A DNA stretch of 64,000 nt, from the NCBI GenBank assembly GCA_004298465.1, contig SCRT01000012.1, positions 292,846-356,845 of the forward strand, in the 5' to 3' direction. Both the position numbers and the translations under genes were made by a program. Positions within the stretch are counted from its first letter, which is position 1, and every line of letters begins with the position of its first letter. The notes under the pieces are model-generated. The model had not been told where the DNA came from. It searched no databases and worked only from the letters and a program-made list of their open reading frames with translations. This DNA comes from Nevskiaceae bacterium. Its GTDB lineage: Bacteria; Pseudomonadota; Gammaproteobacteria; Nevskiales; Nevskiaceae. Of this stretch, positions 7,721-19,801 are shown piece by piece.

Positions 7721-9187
7721 TCAAAGTTCAGTTCCGCCCACGCTCATGGCGTCGATCTTCAGCGTCGGCTGGCCAACGCCGACTGGCACGCTCTGGCCTT
7801 CCTTGCCGCACACGCCGATGCCGGAGTCGAGCTTGAGATCGTTGCCGAGCATGGAGACTTTCGACAGCGCTTCCGGGCCGTTGCCGATCAGCGTGGCGCC
7901 CTTGATCGGCCGCGTGACCTTGCCGTTCTCAATCAGGTAGGCCTCGGTGGCGGAGAACACGAAGTTGCCGTTCGTGATGTCCACCTGCCCGCCGGCGAAG
8001 TTCACGGCATAGATGCCCTTGTCGACGGAGGCGATGATCTCCTCCGGGTCGTGCGGGCCGGGCAGCAGGTAGGTGTTCGTCATGCGTGGCATCGGCAGGC
8101 AGGCGAAGGATTCGCGCCGCCCGTTGCCGGTGGACTTCATGCCCATGAGCCGGGCGTTGAACTTGTCCTGCATGTAGCCGCGCAGCAGGCCGTGCTCGAT
8201 CAGTGTCGTGCACTGGCTCGGCGTGCCTTCGTCGTCGCGCGTCAGCGAGCCGCGCCGGCCGGCCAGCGTGCCGTCGTCCACCACGGTGCACAGCGGGCTG
8301 GCGACCTGCTGGCCGAGGCGCCCGGCATAGGCCGACGTGCCCTTGCGGTTGAAGTCACCTTCCAGCCCGTGGCCGACGGCTTCGTGCAGCAGCACACCCG
8401 GCCAGCCCGGCCCCAGCACCACCGGCCAGGTGCCGGCCGGCGCGGGTACCGCTTCGAGCTGCACCAGTGCCTGGCGCACGGCTTCGCGCGCGTAGCCGTC
8501 CACCGCGTCGTCGGAGAAGAACGCCGCGTAGCTGCCGCGCCCGCCGCCGCCGGCGCTGGCCTGTTCGCGCCGCCCGGTGTGTTCTACCACGACGTTCACG
8601 CTCAGGCGCACCAGCGGCCGCAGGTCGGCGGCCAGCGTGCCGTCCGTGGCGGCGACGAGCACCGACTCATAGCTGCCGGCCAGTGACACGATGACGCGTG
8701 TCACGCGCGGGTCGGCGGCGCGCGCGGTCCGGTCCGCGCGGCGCAGCAGGCCCAGCTTCTGTTCGACGGGCCAGCTTGAAAGCGGGTCCAGGGCCGGGTA
8801 CAACGGCGCGACATCGTGGCCCCGATGTGCCACGGCAATGCGGCCGGCCTGGCCCTGCCGGACGATGGCGGTGGCGGAATGTGACGCGTCCTGCAGAGCC
8901 GGCAGTTCCACTTCGTCGGTATAGGCAAAGCCGGTCTTGTCTTCGCTCATGGCGCGCACGCCGACGCCGCGTTCGGTGCTGTGGGAGCCGGATTTCACGA
9001 TACCGTCTTCCAGCATCCAGCTTTCCGACGTGCTGTGCTGGAAGTACAGGTCGGCGGCGTCGATACCGGGGCGCATCAGCCCACCCAGCAGCTTCTGCAG
9101 CGTGTGCTCATCCAGCCCGGCAGGGGACAGCAGCTGTTCGCTGGCGGTTTCCAGCGCCGTGGCTTCGGTGATCGGCATGAGGTTCAT
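7721..9187 (-). CDS. tldD: Metalloprotease TldD
   Basis: A 488-residue subunit of the TldD/TldE (PmbA) zinc protease, which matures microcin B17 and degrades the CcdA antitoxin in E. coli. The HExxxH zinc motif is in [14 protein letters not shown], followed by the conserved [22 protein letters not shown] and [18 protein letters not shown]. Length matches family members (about 480). tldE/pmbA is not in the window. The ATG overlaps the yhdP stop by 4 bases, a conserved gene pair. Confidence 0.96.
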   Translation of the reverse strand: MNLMPITEATALETASEQLLSPAGLDEHTLQKLLGGLMRPGIDAADLYFQHSTSESWMLEDGIVKSGSHSTERGVGVRAMSEDKTGFAYTDEVELPALQDASHSATAIVRQGQAGRIAVAHRGHDVAPLYPALDPLSSWPVEQKLGLLRRADRTARAADPRVTRVIVSLAGSYESVLVAATDGTLAADLRPLVRLSVNVVVEHTGRREQASAGGGGRGSYAAFFSDDAVDGYAREAVRQALVQLEAVPAPAGTWPVVLGPGWPGVLLHEAVGHGLEGDFNRKGTSAYAGRLGQQVASPLCTVVDDGTLAGRRGSLTRDDEGTPSQCTTLIEHGLLRGYMQDKFNARLMGMKSTGNGRRESFACLPMPRMTNTYLLPGPHDPEEIIASVDKGIYAVNFAGGQVDITNGNFVFSATEAYLIENGKVTRPIKGATLIGNGPEALSKVSMLGNDLKLDSGIGVCGKEGQSVPVGVGQPTLKIDAMSVGGTEL

Positions 9188-12100
9188 TCAGGCGTGTTCG
9201 GGGTCGAAGATGGTACCTGTTGGGGCGGATGCAAGCGGTCTGCGCCGGCAGGTGGGGCGGGATTGGCTGCCGCGGCACGTGCCGCGGGCGCCGGCTGCGG
9301 GTCGTCGTCGAGGCGCACGACCTGCGGATCGCCCCACGGGCCGGTGACGCGATAGTTCAGTTCCGTCAAGTTGTTGAGCGCCTTGCCGACCAGCTGCTGC
9401 GCGAGCAGTGCCACGCCACCGGCGATGGGGCCGCCGAGCAGCACGGCGCCGAGCGTGATGCCGGAGGCGACGTTCGTGTACACGCGCACGTTCTGGTCGA
9501 GGTCATGGTCGCGCAGCCCGATGCGGCCGCGCACGTCGAGGCTCAGCGACGGGCCGTCGATATGCGCATCCTGCGTGCGGGCCTGCCCGCCGCCCAGCGT
9601 GAAGTGCGCTGTCAGGCGGTCGTAGGCCAGCCCGCTGCTAGCCACATTCTTGAAGCCGTGCAGCAGGCGGCGCGGCAGGGCGTAGACGTTCAGCAGGCCG
9701 AACACGCGCCCCATGCCTGGACGGACGCTGCTGAGCGTGCCGTCTTCCAGCCGCACGTCCACCGTGCCGGTGGGCTGGGCCAGGTCCAGCCCGGTCGGGG
9801 CGGGCGGAAACCGCACGCTGCCGGAAAGCTTGGCTTTTGCTGCGGTCACGGTGGGACCGTAGCCGAAAACCTGCAGGAAGCTTCCAAGGTGGCGGACGTC
9901 GATGGCGAAGCCGAGACGGGCCGATGAACGCCCGTCGACGCGCGTCCAATCGCCGCTGGCGGAAACGCCGGCATCGGGTCCGGAAAGCGTGGCAGTCTGC
10001 AGCGCCTGGCCGTTTGGCGAGGGCCGCGTGACGAGTTTCAGCGTACCGAAGTCCTGCGTGCCGACCGACAGCGCTTCGCAGCGCAGGTCCAGGGTCGGAA
10101 GGGTCGCGGGGTCGAAAGGGGGGCGCAGCGTGATGGGCGCGGCGGCGGTGCTCACCTGGTGCGGAAAGGCTGTGATGGCCAGTTTCTTCAGGCGGGCCTG
10201 CAGCTGCGGCCGGCCGGCCAGCGCCGGCGTCCAGGTCAGCGTGCCGTCGGCGTTGCGGCCGTCCACGGTGATCTTCAAGGCCGGTCCGTCCGGCACGATG
10301 CGGGCGTGGACGTGGTTAATACGAACGGCGCGCCAGACCAGCGTGCCGGCTGTCAGGTCGGCATCCAGCAACGATGGCCAGGGGGATGATGGCGCCGGTT
10401 CTGCGCCGGCGGTGGGCGTATCGCCAGAGGTGTCGGCGGGCGCATGCATTGCGGCGGACAACACGGTCTGCAAGGCGTCCAGATCGAGACGATCGAAATG
10501 GCCTGCGATGCGCAAGCCGTCGTCATCCGCCGCCACCGACGGGCCGGGACCGATGCGCAGGCCGATGCCCGCGAGGCCTGCGGGCGGCGGACCATAGCGC
10601 AGGTTGAGGCCCAGCGGCGCGCCCGCGTCGATGTGCAGCCGATGGTTGCCGGCGGCATCGGTCGTCGGGGTCACCGTCAGCGGGCGGGCGGCATCGGCCG
10701 GTTTTTCGAGTGGTGGCGGCAGGTCGATTGCGGTGCCACGCAGGTCGGTGGTCAGCTTCCAGTCGTGCGCGTGCTGCAGCGGCAGCGCGAGCTGCCAGGC
10801 CGAGCTGCCGGCCAGGAAGGGCCGCAGCCACGCCGGCAGATAGGCCACGGCAATGGCGTCGCGTGCTGGGTCGGCCTTGAAGTGCAGACGCAGCGTTGGG
10901 TCGTTGGGCGCGGCGCCCGGACCCGCATCCAGCACGGCATCGACGGGCGTGCCGTCGTAGCTGCCATGGAGCGCGAGCGCCGTCAGCCCGGTGTGGTCGA
11001 ACGCCAGCTGGCCGACGATGCCGGCAGCCGGCTGGTTGAGCACGGCGGGTTGATAGCTCACGCCGTCGAGGCGGGCCGTGCCAGCGACGGTAGTGTCCTT
11101 TTCATCGATCAGCGGAATGTCCAGCCGCAGCTCGACGTGTGCCGGGCCGGTGGCGGTGGACTCGTCCACCAGCCCGCGCAGGTGCTCGTGCAGTGGCGAT
11201 GCGCGCAGCAGCGCGTACCACGCGGCCATGTCGGCGTCCGCAGCGGCCGTGATGGTGAGCGGGTCGGCGTGGAAATGTTCGAGGTCGGCGCTGGCCTGCT
11301 GGATGTGCACGCCATCGAGCCGCGCACCGCCAACGCCGATGTGCATGCGGTCGGCGGTGAAGTGCAAGGCGGCGGAAAGCTGCCGTGCCGCGGGCCATTC
11401 CGGAGAGAAGTGCAGCGTGGCGCCGACCACCTGCAGGTCGAGCGCCCAGTGGCCGAGGGGCTGTTCGTCCGGTCGCGCGTAGGGAAACGCGTGCGGGACA
11501 CCATCGATAACGAGCCGGCCGTCGGTGATGGGTACCTTGACGAGCGCAGCGGCCAGCCATGCGCGCAGATGCGGGGACCACGTCTGCGGCATCAGCGGCT
11601 TCAGCCGCGCGGCATCCGCAGCGGTGAGGTGCAGGTCGACGGCGATTCGCGGCGCGGTAGCGTCGGCCACGGCGGCAGTGGTGAATTGCACCGTGCCTTG
11701 CGCCCGTGCGCCGGCCAGCGCGGCGTCGACCGCCGGGGCGTTGATCTGCCATGCGCCGCTGTCCAGCCGTTGCCAGCGCACGGGGCCACCGAGCTGTTCG
11801 AGTGCGATCGGGGCGGCGAAGTGCTGCGGCCAGTCGAGCGTCAGCCCACCGGTGGGGGTGAAGTCCCCGCTGTCGTCGGCAACGCGCAACATTCCGTTGA
11901 TGCCTTCCATGCCGGGGGCGTCGCCGTGCGCCTTCCAGCCGAGCGCAGTGACCTGCGCCGCAAGCGTATGGTGTGCGGGTTGCGTGGGAGTGGCCGACTG
12001 GAGTTCGGCGCTGACGTTCGTCAACGCGCCGTGCAGGCCGGGCAACAGGTCGGATGGCACGGCGCGGGGGGCGGTGAACGCCAGCCACGGCCGCAGCGGC

Positions 12101-13212
12101 GCCAGCGGCAGGTGTGCCACGTGCAGCCGCAGGCCGGGGGTTGCACCCACCGCCGTGGATTCGAGCGTCACCGGGGCCAGGTTGAATGCGGTGCCGTCAT
12201 CGCCCGTGGCGTCCAGTTGCTGAACGTCCAGCCGCCAGCCGTGTGCCTGCCGTGTCCAGTGGGCGGCCACGACCGGTGCGCGCAGCGTGGCGACGGCCTG
12301 CGCGGCCAGAAAAGCGCTGATGTGCGCAGCGCTAAAGCGCAGCGCGGCGCTGGACGGGCGCCCGTCCACGATTTGCCCCTGGGCCTGGATCTGTCCGTTC
12401 TCGAACGCGATGTGGCGGTCGCTGCCGAGCGCGGCGTCGAGCCAGGGGCCGTGGCGCAGGCCGTGCAGCGTGGTGCGCCAATTCCCGTTCCAGTCGTTGC
12501 CGGCAAAGATCGCGCCGTGCAGCTCCGCGCTCAGCGACAGGGAATCTGCAATGCGGGTGGGTGGCGTGACGGTGAATGCAAGCCGATAGTCCGGGCGCGT
12601 GTCCGGGCCGTGGCGCGTGGCGTGGCCGTCGATGCGGAACGTGATTTCCTGCGTGCCCAGCCGGACGTCGGCCACGGTGACGCGGCAGTCGCGCAGCGTG
12701 ACGTGCTCCAACCCGCCAAGCATGCGGGACAGCGGCCATTCCGGGCGGGTCTGCCGCGTGTCGAAGCCGCGCAGCGTGATGTGTCGCGCAGCGTCCACGT
12801 CCAGCGTCGCGCGCAGGCCGACGAGCGTGACGCGTGCCGGGCGGGTTTCGCCGTGCAGCAGCGCGAGGTAGTCCGGCATCACGCGCAGGCGGGCGATCTG
12901 CAGGGCTGGCTGGCCGGCGGCGTCGTGCAAGGTCACGTCCTGCAGCGCGACTTCCGGCAGGATGCGGCTCCAGTCCAGCGCGATGTGGCCGAGTGTGGTT
13001 GGGGCGCCGAGCAGGTCGGCGGTGCGGGCCTCGATCGCGTGGCGCAGGCGCGGGTTGGTGTTGAGCGTCAGCGTGAATGTCGCGCTCAGCGCAGCGGCGA
13101 CAACGACCAGGGCGGCAACGAACGCCGCCATGCGGTACCACCAGCGGCGCCGGGGGGAGGGCATGCGGCCGGTCAGTGCGGGAAACTCTGAATAACCTGC
13201 TGCGCTCGACAT
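9184..13212 (-). CDS. yhdP: YhdP family AsmA-like envelope protein
   Basis: A protein of about 1,342 residues with one N-terminal transmembrane segment ([21 protein letters not shown]), then a long, mostly beta periplasmic region ending in the AsmA-like C-terminal domain ([50 protein letters not shown]). It belongs to the TamB/YdbH/YhdP group, thought to form hydrophobic-groove bridges carrying phospholipids to the outer membrane. The start is uncertain: MSSAAGY (13212) is used here; MPSPRRR (13164) leaves the membrane segment intact; the longest frame starts at 13335. It sits between rng and tldD, as in other gammaproteobacteria. Confidence 0.92.
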   Translation of the reverse strand: MSSAAGYSEFPALTGRMPSPRRRWWYRMAAFVAALVVVAAALSATFTLTLNTNPRLRHAIEARTADLLGAPTTLGHIALDWSRILPEVALQDVTLHDAAGQPALQIARLRVMPDYLALLHGETRPARVTLVGLRATLDVDAARHITLRGFDTRQTRPEWPLSRMLGGLEHVTLRDCRVTVADVRLGTQEITFRIDGHATRHGPDTRPDYRLAFTVTPPTRIADSLSLSAELHGAIFAGNDWNGNWRTTLHGLRHGPWLDAALGSDRHIAFENGQIQAQGQIVDGRPSSAALRFSAAHISAFLAAQAVATLRAPVVAAHWTRQAHGWRLDVQQLDATGDDGTAFNLAPVTLESTAVGATPGLRLHVAHLPLAPLRPWLAFTAPRAVPSDLLPGLHGALTNVSAELQSATPTQPAHHTLAAQVTALGWKAHGDAPGMEGINGMLRVADDSGDFTPTGGLTLDWPQHFAAPIALEQLGGPVRWQRLDSGAWQINAPAVDAALAGARAQGTVQFTTAAVADATAPRIAVDLHLTAADAARLKPLMPQTWSPHLRAWLAAALVKVPITDGRLVIDGVPHAFPYARPDEQPLGHWALDLQVVGATLHFSPEWPAARQLSAALHFTADRMHIGVGGARLDGVHIQQASADLEHFHADPLTITAAADADMAAWYALLRASPLHEHLRGLVDESTATGPAHVELRLDIPLIDEKDTTVAGTARLDGVSYQPAVLNQPAAGIVGQLAFDHTGLTALALHGSYDGTPVDAVLDAGPGAAPNDPTLRLHFKADPARDAIAVAYLPAWLRPFLAGSSAWQLALPLQHAHDWKLTTDLRGTAIDLPPPLEKPADAARPLTVTPTTDAAGNHRLHIDAGAPLGLNLRYGPPPAGLAGIGLRIGPGPSVAADDDGLRIAGHFDRLDLDALQTVLSAAMHAPADTSGDTPTAGAEPAPSSPWPSLLDADLTAGTLVWRAVRINHVHARIVPDGPALKITVDGRNADGTLTWTPALAGRPQLQARLKKLAITAFPHQVSTAAAPITLRPPFDPATLPTLDLRCEALSVGTQDFGTLKLVTRPSPNGQALQTATLSGPDAGVSASGDWTRVDGRSSARLGFAIDVRHLGSFLQVFGYGPTVTAAKAKLSGSVRFPPAPTGLDLAQPTGTVDVRLEDGTLSSVRPGMGRVFGLLNVYALPRRLLHGFKNVASSGLAYDRLTAHFTLGGGQARTQDAHIDGPSLSLDVRGRIGLRDHDLDQNVRVYTNVASGITLGAVLLGGPIAGGVALLAQQLVGKALNNLTELNYRVTGPWGDPQVVRLDDDPQPAPAARAAAANPAPPAGADRLHPPQQVPSSTPNTPE

Positions 13213-13422
13213 CCCGCGCGAGGGCGGTGCTTCAGCCTTGCCAGGTCGATGGGTGCGTGACAGGTGTTGGCGCAAGCAAGGCTGAGTGCGCCCGCTCCCG
13301 CACCCACCGTTCCGGGCACCGTGTCGCGGGCGCAATCCTCATGTGCCCCCACGTACACTGCGGTTCCTGCGCTCCGTCCTCGCGCGACCTGTCTTCGCTC
13401 GCGACGGTTACTCAGAGCTTCC

Positions 13423-14882
13423 CTACAGCGGCACGACATCGAACAGCTCCTGCGGATAGTGCGGCTCGGCTTGCAGCTTGATGGAGCGGTTGAGGCCGTC
13501 GACGATACGGTTGAGCGCGTCGCTGCCCTCCTGCAGGCGGGTGACGATGCTGGGGGCGGCAAGTACCAGGAAACGGTTGGTGTCGAAGCGGCGGCTGGCG
13601 CGCTGAAGTTCGCGTTCCACTTCGCGGCACAGCGTTTCCACGCTCTTGATGGTGCCGCGCCCGTTGCAGGTAGGGCACGGCTCACACAGGATGTGGCCGA
13701 GGCTTTCACGCGTGCGCTTGCGTGTCATTTCCACCAGCCCGAGTGGCGAGAACGGGTAGACGTGCGTGCGCGCCGGGTCGTGGGCGAGTTCCTTCTCCAG
13801 CGCCCGCAGCACCTGCGCACGGTGATCCTCGTTCTTCATGTCGATGAAATCGATGATGACGATGCCGCCGAGGTTGCGCAGGCGCAACTGGTGGGCGATG
13901 GCGGCGGTGGCGTCGACGTTCGCCTTGAAGATCGTGTCGTCAAGGCAGGAATGGCCGGTGAACGCGCCGGTGTTGACGTCGATCGTCGTCATCGCCTCGG
14001 TCTGGTCGATGATGAGATAGCCGCCGCACTTCAGCGGCACGCGGCGTTCCAGCGCGTGGTTGAGGGTGTCCTCCACGCTGTACAGGTCGAAGATCGGCAC
14101 CGGCCCGGCGTGGACCTCGATACGTTCCGTCAGCTCCGGGATGAAGCCACGCGCGAACTCGCTTGCCCGCCGGCATTCCGCGGCATCGTCGATGCGCACG
14201 CGGTCGATGGCGGTGCCGAGCAGGTCGCGCAGCATGCGCAGCGACAGCGGCAGATCGCCGTGCACGAGCTGAATGTCGTGGCATTCGGCTGCGTTGTGCG
14301 CCACCACGTCCCACAGCCGCAGCAGGAATTGCAGGTCGGCGGCCAGTGCCGCTGCTTCCACGCCTTCCGCCGCCGTGCGCGCGATGATGCCGATGGGCGC
14401 CGGCGGGTGGCCGTCGGCCGCGATCTTCTCCAGCACGGCGTGCAGACGCTCGCGCTCCGCTTCGTCCTCGATCCTGGCCGATACGCCGACGTGCGCTTCG
14501 CCCGGAATCAGGACCAGATAGCGCGACGGCAGCGACAGGATGGTGGTCAGCCGCGCACCCTTCGTGCCGATCGGATCCTTCAACACTTGCACCAGCACTT
14601 CGCTGCCTTCCGACAGCAGGCTGCCGATGGGGGGCGGGGGTGGCGGTTCGCCGCTGCAGCTGTGCTGCATGTCGGCGACATGCAGGAATGCGGTGCGCTC
14701 CAGGCCGATATCGATGAACGCCGCCTGCATGCCGGGCAGCACGCGCTTGACCACGCCCTTGTAGATGTTGCCGACCAGCCCGTGGCGGCCGCCACGCTCG
14801 ACGTGGACTTCGCGTGCGATGCCGTCTTCCACGAGCGCAACGCGCGTTTCGTCCGCGCCGACGTTGACGAGCAGTTCGACGC

Positions 14883-14886
<4 letters not shown>
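13423..14886 (-). CDS. rng: Ribonuclease G
   Basis: A 487-residue endoribonuclease that matures the 16S rRNA 5' end and takes part in mRNA decay. It starts with the Rne/Rng signature MSVELLVNVGADETRVALVE, then an S1-like domain (GNIYKGVVKRVLPGMQAAFIDIG). The catalytic metal site is in TTIDVNTG and GGIVIIDFIDM, and the CEPCPTCNGRGTIK zinc-link motif is near residue 405. There is no long C-terminal degradosome tail, so this is RNase G, not RNase E. An insertion with six prolines (SGEPPPPPPIG, about residue 78) lies in the S1 region. It overlaps maf by 4 bases. Confidence 0.96.
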
Positions 14887-15464
<578 letters not shown>

Positions 15465-15475
15465 GGGGTTTCGCT

Positions 15476-16126
15476 TCAGCGCTGTGCGCCGTACTGCTGC
15501 TGGTAGGCGTGGATGGCGGCTACGGTGCGCGGGTCGCCGCCGGCTGCGCCGAGGTATTCCAGCATGGCGCCGACGTCTGCGATGGCGTGCACCGCGATGC
15601 CGGTTTCGCGCTTGAGTTCGTCGACTGCGGAGATTTCGGAATGGGCGCCGCATTCCTGGCGGTCGAGCGCGATGAAGGCGGCGACCGGCTGCGCGCCGGC
15701 CCCCCGCAGCAGCGCGATGGACTGGCGCAGCGCGGTGCCGGCGGTGAGCACGTCGTCGATGATGAGCACGCGCTGTCCGGCCACGTCCGCGCCGACCAGC
15801 AGGCCGCCTTCGCCGTGGTCCTTGGCTTCCTTGCGGTTGTAGGCGAAGGCCACGTCGCGCCCACGTTCCGCCAGCGCCACGGATACCGCGGCGGCGAGTG
15901 GAATGCCCTTGTAGGCGGGGCCGAAGACCAGGTCGAAGGCCACGCCTGTAGCCAGGATCGCGTCGGCATAGGCGGCAGCCAACGTGCGCAGTGCGTTGCC
16001 GGTGCTGATGCGGCCAAGGTTGAAGAAGTAGGGGCTGGTGCGGCCGGATTTCAGCGTGAACGCACCGAAGCGCAGTACGTCGTGTGCGAGCGCGAGTTTC
16101 AGGAAGGCGCGTTGGTAGGCTTGCAT
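15476..16126 (-). CDS. pyrE: Orotate phosphoribosyltransferase
   Basis: A 216-residue enzyme of pyrimidine synthesis: orotate + PRPP to OMP + PPi. It has FTLKSGRTSPYFFNLGRIS for substrate binding, FGPAYKGIPLA, the flexible loop FAYNRKEAKDHGEGG and the PRPP motif VLIIDDVLTAGTA. Length matches E. coli PyrE (213). It is the first gene of the minus-strand group. The AT-rich 311-bp region upstream is shared with the divergent phasin-like gene. Confidence 0.96.
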   Translation of the reverse strand: MQAYQRAFLKLALAHDVLRFGAFTLKSGRTSPYFFNLGRISTGNALRTLAAAYADAILATGVAFDLVFGPAYKGIPLAAAVSVALAERGRDVAFAYNRKEAKDHGEGGLLVGADVAGQRVLIIDDVLTAGTALRQSIALLRGAGAQPVAAFIALDRQECGAHSEISAVDELKRETGIAVHAIADVGAMLEYLGAAGGDPRTVAAIHAYQQQYGAQR

Positions 16127-16340
16127 TGCGTAAGGGCCGGCGCAAGAACAGGTGGTCTGCGCATGATAGGCGTCGAGCGGCGCGGCTTGCAGTGTCCGGC
16201 GGGGGGCGTCGTTGTCAGATGAGCTTGAGCGGGTCGATTTTCTGCGATGCAGATTGATGCCAGTATTTTTAAATTTGAGCTCAGATCAATGAAAACAATG
16301 GTAATTACCAATGTCCATGAGATTTTCGAGCTTGTTTATT

Positions 16341-16369
16341 TTGCAATGCAGAATAATTACTGTTAGAGT
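16341..16369 (+). promoter_or_regulatory. Possible sigma-70 promoter for phasin-like gene
   Basis: TTGCAA, 17 bp, then TAGAGT, each 4 of 6 to consensus, in a markedly AT-rich intergenic stretch (about 16255-16370). It lies about 70 bp upstream of the phasin-like ATG. Pattern match only. Confidence 0.35.
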
Positions 16370-16437
16370 ACGCAGCCTCTCCCCCGCGGAACTCGCCACA
16401 AGCTTCCGCTTTCACTTCGACTTGATGGAGCAACACC

Positions 16438-16797
16438 ATGGCAAAGAACACGCTGGATGACATGATCCTCGACCCGGCCTTCAGTCTCGGCAAGCGGCTG
16501 CTCGACCACGGCTTCGCGCTCGCCGACATCGGCACCGACACGGTGGGCAAGCTGGGCACGCAGCAGTTGCAGCTTGTGGGCGCCGCCACGGATTTCGGCT
16601 TCCGCCAGTTCGGCCTGCTGCCGTCGCTGCGGCACGGCAAGCGCTACTTCGAAGGCCAGCTGGAAGCCGGCAAGGTGCTGCGAGGCCAGTCGTGGCAGTA
16701 CGTCACGGGCGTCGGTGCGACGCTGAAGGATGCCGGCGCGCGCTATGTGGATCAGGTGCGCAAGCTGACGCACGCCACTTCAGAAACGGCGGTCTGA
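16438..16797 (+). CDS. Phasin-like small protein (next to phaR)
   Basis: A 119-residue, amphipathic, mostly helical protein with no signal peptide or membrane segment. The ATG is preceded by GGAG at 9-base spacing. No catalytic motif is visible; repeated F/L-rich helices (FSLGKRLLDHGFALADIG, FRQFGLLPSLRHGKRYFEGQ) would suit surface coating of polyhydroxyalkanoate granules. The main argument is position: it lies directly upstream of phaR, the repressor that commonly controls phasin genes. Similarity to known phasins is not strong by eye, so this is a context call. A hairpin terminator follows. Confidence 0.5.
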   Translation: MAKNTLDDMILDPAFSLGKRLLDHGFALADIGTDTVGKLGTQQLQLVGAATDFGFRQFGLLPSLRHGKRYFEGQLEAGKVLRGQSWQYVTGVGATLKDAGARYVDQVRKLTHATSETAV

Positions 16798-16818
16798 GTG
16801 CTGAATCGATCGGCATGG

Positions 16819-16850
16819 GGCGGCCCGGGCGATTGATCCGGGCCGCCTTT
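16819..16850 (+). terminator. Rho-independent terminator after phasin-like gene
   Basis: A perfect 10-bp stem, GGCGGCCCGG with CCGGGCCGCC, a 9-base loop, then TTT. The U-tract is short but the stem is very stable. It separates the phasin-like gene from phaR. Confidence 0.65.
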
Positions 16851-16920
16851 CGCTGGGTGCGGACGGAGGCAGGGCGACTATGATTCCAATCTGCACCAGT
16901 CGCCGCACAAACCCGCCGCC

Positions 16921-17433
16921 ATGGCTGACACGCCCCACCTCATCCGCAAATATTCAAGCCGCCGCCTGTACGACGTCGCGGCCAGCCGTTTCGTGACGCT
17001 TGCCGAGCTGGGCGAAATCATCCGGCGCGGCGAAAACGTGCGCGTGGTCGATGGCCGCAAACACGACGTGACGCGCAGCGTGCTGCTGCAGATTCTCACC
17101 GAACACGAGGAACGCGGCGAACCGCTGCTGTCCTCTGACATGCTGCACGAGATCGTGCGGCTCTATGGCAACGCGATGCGGGTGCCGTTCGGCCGCTATC
17201 TGGAAGACGGGCTGGGATTGTTGCGCAAGCAGCGCAAGGCGTTAAACGAAGCCTTGCCACGTGCGTTCCACGACGTGGCGCTGACGACGATGAACCATCT
17301 TGTCGAGCAGCAGGCGACGCTGCTCAAGCAGTCCCGCGAAGCGCTGCTGTCGCTGCTGGGCCCGGCGCCCGACGACGCCCGTGCAGCCACGGTGCAACGG
17401 TCGCCCGGTACCGGCGAAGACAAAGGCGCCTGA
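16921..17433 (+). CDS. phaR: Polyhydroxyalkanoate synthesis repressor PhaR
   Basis: A 170-residue DNA-binding regulator. Residues 7-65 are the PHB/PHA accumulation regulator DNA-binding domain (LIRKYSSRRLYDVAASRFVTLAELGEIIRRG, VVDGRKHDVTRSVLLQIL), followed by PHB_acc-type helices (LLSSDMLHEIVRLYGNAMR). PhaR binds PHA granules and represses phasin genes until granules form. No PHA synthase gene lies in the window. The neighbouring phasin-like gene is a plausible target. Confidence 0.92.
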   Translation: MADTPHLIRKYSSRRLYDVAASRFVTLAELGEIIRRGENVRVVDGRKHDVTRSVLLQILTEHEERGEPLLSSDMLHEIVRLYGNAMRVPFGRYLEDGLGLLRKQRKALNEALPRAFHDVALTTMNHLVEQQATLLKQSREALLSLLGPAPDDARAATVQRSPGTGEDKGA

Positions 17434-17516
17434 GCGGGGGAGCGGGCAGTTGTGGCGGCGGCTGGCCGGCGATCTCGTATCATTGAAACCCTCATCCGTG
17501 GCCGGTGCGCGTTTTC

Positions 17517-18293
17517 GTGAAGATCGTCAGCCTCAACCTCAACGGCGTACGCGCCGCTGCCCGCAAGGGCGTATTCGAGTGGCTGGCGGCAGAGCCGGCC
17601 GACGTCTACTGTTTTCAGGAATTCCGTGCTGAACGGGCGGATCTGGAAAAGAACAGGATCGCCATCCCGGATGGGTTCCACGCCTACTTCCACAGCGCCG
17701 AACGCAAGGGCTACGCCGGCGTGGCCATCTATGCGCGCCGCGAACCGGATGCCGTGCTGGACACGCTGGGCGCCGCGGAATTCGACGCCGAAGGGCGTTA
17801 TCTGGAAGTACGCTTCGGCACCTTGTCCGTGGTGTCGCTATACCTGCCGTCGGGCTCCTCCAACCCCGAGCGGCAGGCGAGCAAGGACCGTTTCCTCGAA
17901 TTCTTCCCGGAAAAGCTGCGCGAATGGGCGGCTTCCGGGCGCGACTACGCGGTGTGCGGCGACTGGAACATCGCCCACACCGAGCGCGACCTGAAGAACT
18001 GGAAGTCGAACCAGAAGAATTCCGGCTTCCTGCCGCACGAGCGCGCATGGCTGGATGGCGTCATCGGCCCGTGGGGCTACACCGATGCGTGGCGCCACCT
18101 GCACCCGGATGGCGAAGGCGACGGCTACACGTGGTGGAGCAACCGCGGCCAGGCCTACGCGAAGAACGTCGGCTGGCGCATCGACTACCAGATGGTCACG
18201 CAGGCCATGGCGCAGCGGCTGCGTACCGCGCACGTCTACAAGCAGCAGAAGTTTTCCGACCACGCGCCGTTGATCGCCGAATATGCCGACTGA
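17517..18293 (+). CDS. xth: Exodeoxyribonuclease III
   Basis: A roughly 258-residue AP endonuclease/3'-5' exonuclease of base-excision repair. Motifs: KIVSLNLNGVRAA, CFQEFRA (metal Glu), VVSLYLPSGS, VCGDWNIAHTERDLKN and C-terminal FSDHAPLIAEY. The GTG at 17517 (MKIVSLN) gives the usual family start; a GTG at 17505 adds four residues. Its end overlaps the ampG start by 11 bases. Confidence 0.94.
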   Translation: MKIVSLNLNGVRAAARKGVFEWLAAEPADVYCFQEFRAERADLEKNRIAIPDGFHAYFHSAERKGYAGVAIYARREPDAVLDTLGAAEFDAEGRYLEVRFGTLSVVSLYLPSGSSNPERQASKDRFLEFFPEKLREWAASGRDYAVCGDWNIAHTERDLKNWKSNQKNSGFLPHERAWLDGVIGPWGYTDAWRHLHPDGEGDGYTWWSNRGQAYAKNVGWRIDYQMVTQAMAQRLRTAHVYKQQKFSDHAPLIAEYAD

Positions 18294-19659
18294 CCCCGGC
18301 GTGCCGCCGGCGCAAGGCTGGCGGGCGGCGTGGGCGGTCTATGCCCATCCGCGCGTGGCGGGCATGTTCTTCCTGGGATTTTCCTCCGGGTTGCCGTTTT
18401 TGCTGGTGTTTTCCACCATGTCCGCGTGGCTGGCACTGGCCGGCGTCAGCGTGCGCGACATCGGCTACTTCAGCTGGGTGGGGCTGGCCTATTCGCTGAA
18501 GTTCTTCTGGGCGCCGGTCGTGGACCGCCTGCCGGTGCCGGGCTTCACCCGGTTTCTGGGGCGCCGGCGCGGCTGGCTGCTCGTGTCACAGGTCGGCGTG
18601 GCTGTAGGGCTGGCGGCAATCGCCGGCTCCGACCCGGGCGCCGACCTCGGCCACGTCGCGTGGCTGGCGGTCGGCGTGGCGTTCGCGTCGGCCACCCAGG
18701 ACATCTGCGTGGATGCGTGGCGCATCGAGGCCGTCGGCATGGCGCGTCAGGGGGCGATGGCGGCGGTCTACCAGTTCGGCTACCGGCTGGCGATGCTCGC
18801 GGCGGGCGCCGGGGCCCTGGTTGTCGCCGCACGCTGGAGTTGGTACTGGGCCTATATGAGCATGGCGGCGCTGATGGCGGTGGGCGTCATCACCACGCTG
18901 TTCATTCCCGAACCAGACACGCGCGGCACGCGGGCGGCATGGCGGGACGAAGCGCGTGTCATGGCCTTTCTGGAACGGAATGCGCACTGGTCGCCCGCTG
19001 CCAGAGAACTGGCCGCCTGGTTGATCGGTGCCGTCGTCTGCCCGTTCACGGACTTCTTCCGCCGCAACCCGTGGCTGGTGGCGGTGCTCATCCTCGCGTT
19101 CATCTGTACCTACCGCCTGTCGTATTTCACGAAAGGCGTGATGGCCAATCCGTTCTATCTGGAACTCGGCTTCTCGCTGGAGCAGATCGCGGCGATCTCC
19201 AAGATCTTCGGCGTCATCATGACGATGATCGGCGCGGCCGTGGGTGGCTGGATGGTGGCGCGCTACGGCCTGCTGAAGACCCTGATGGTCGGGTTGGTGA
19301 TGATCGCTGCCGCTGGACTGTACTTCGCTGGCATGACGGCGCTGCCGCACGAACCGTGGAGCCTGGCGCTGGCCATCACCATCGACAACCTCGGCAGTGG
19401 CGTGGAGGGCACCGCGTTCATCGCCTATCTGTCCAGCCTCACGAACGTCGCCTACACCGCCACGCAGTACGCGCTGTTCTCCTCGCTGTGGTCGCTGCCC
19501 GGCAAGATCATCGACGGCTTCTCCGGTGCGCTGGTGAACTTCATGGGCTACGAGATGTTTTTCCTCTACAGCACCGCGCTGAGCATTCCGGCGCTGATCC
19601 TGCTGTGGCTGCTGATGCGGCGGCAGGCACGAGCGGCGGCCGAAGCATGTAGAGGCTGA
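18283..19659 (+). CDS. ampG: AmpG family muropeptide permease
   Basis: A 458-residue, 12-14 helix major-facilitator protein that imports anhydromuropeptides for peptidoglycan recycling. Family marks include FFLGFSSGLPFLLVFSTMSAWLA, FFWAPVVDRLPVP and ASATQDICVDAWRIEA (the conserved TQD...DAWRxE). The start overlaps xth by 11 bases, so the two are probably co-transcribed. A DUF1343/NamZ-type muramidase at 47.5 kb would act in the same pathway. Confidence 0.93.
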   Translation: MPTDPGVPPAQGWRAAWAVYAHPRVAGMFFLGFSSGLPFLLVFSTMSAWLALAGVSVRDIGYFSWVGLAYSLKFFWAPVVDRLPVPGFTRFLGRRRGWLLVSQVGVAVGLAAIAGSDPGADLGHVAWLAVGVAFASATQDICVDAWRIEAVGMARQGAMAAVYQFGYRLAMLAAGAGALVVAARWSWYWAYMSMAALMAVGVITTLFIPEPDTRGTRAAWRDEARVMAFLERNAHWSPAARELAAWLIGAVVCPFTDFFRRNPWLVAVLILAFICTYRLSYFTKGVMANPFYLELGFSLEQIAAISKIFGVIMTMIGAAVGGWMVARYGLLKTLMVGLVMIAAAGLYFAGMTALPHEPWSLALAITIDNLGSGVEGTAFIAYLSSLTNVAYTATQYALFSSLWSLPGKIIDGFSGALVNFMGYEMFFLYSTALSIPALILLWLLMRRQARAAAEACRG

Positions 19660-19801
19660 CCTGGGGCGCACCGGGGAATGCCACGCGGCCGCAGATGACA
19701 TGCTGTACTAATCCAATTAGACTACTCAAATAAGCAACAGCGTAAATCGCGCGTCTTGTGTGCGTGCCGGATTTTTTCGAAAGCTGCTCAGGGAGTTTTT
19801 T

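Noticed and set aside
10444..13191. A 915-codon open frame on the plus strand opposite yhdP
   Set aside because: It is an antisense shadow of GC-biased codons: Arg/Gly/Gln-rich with no domain, while the minus-strand YhdP frame has clear motifs and extends further.
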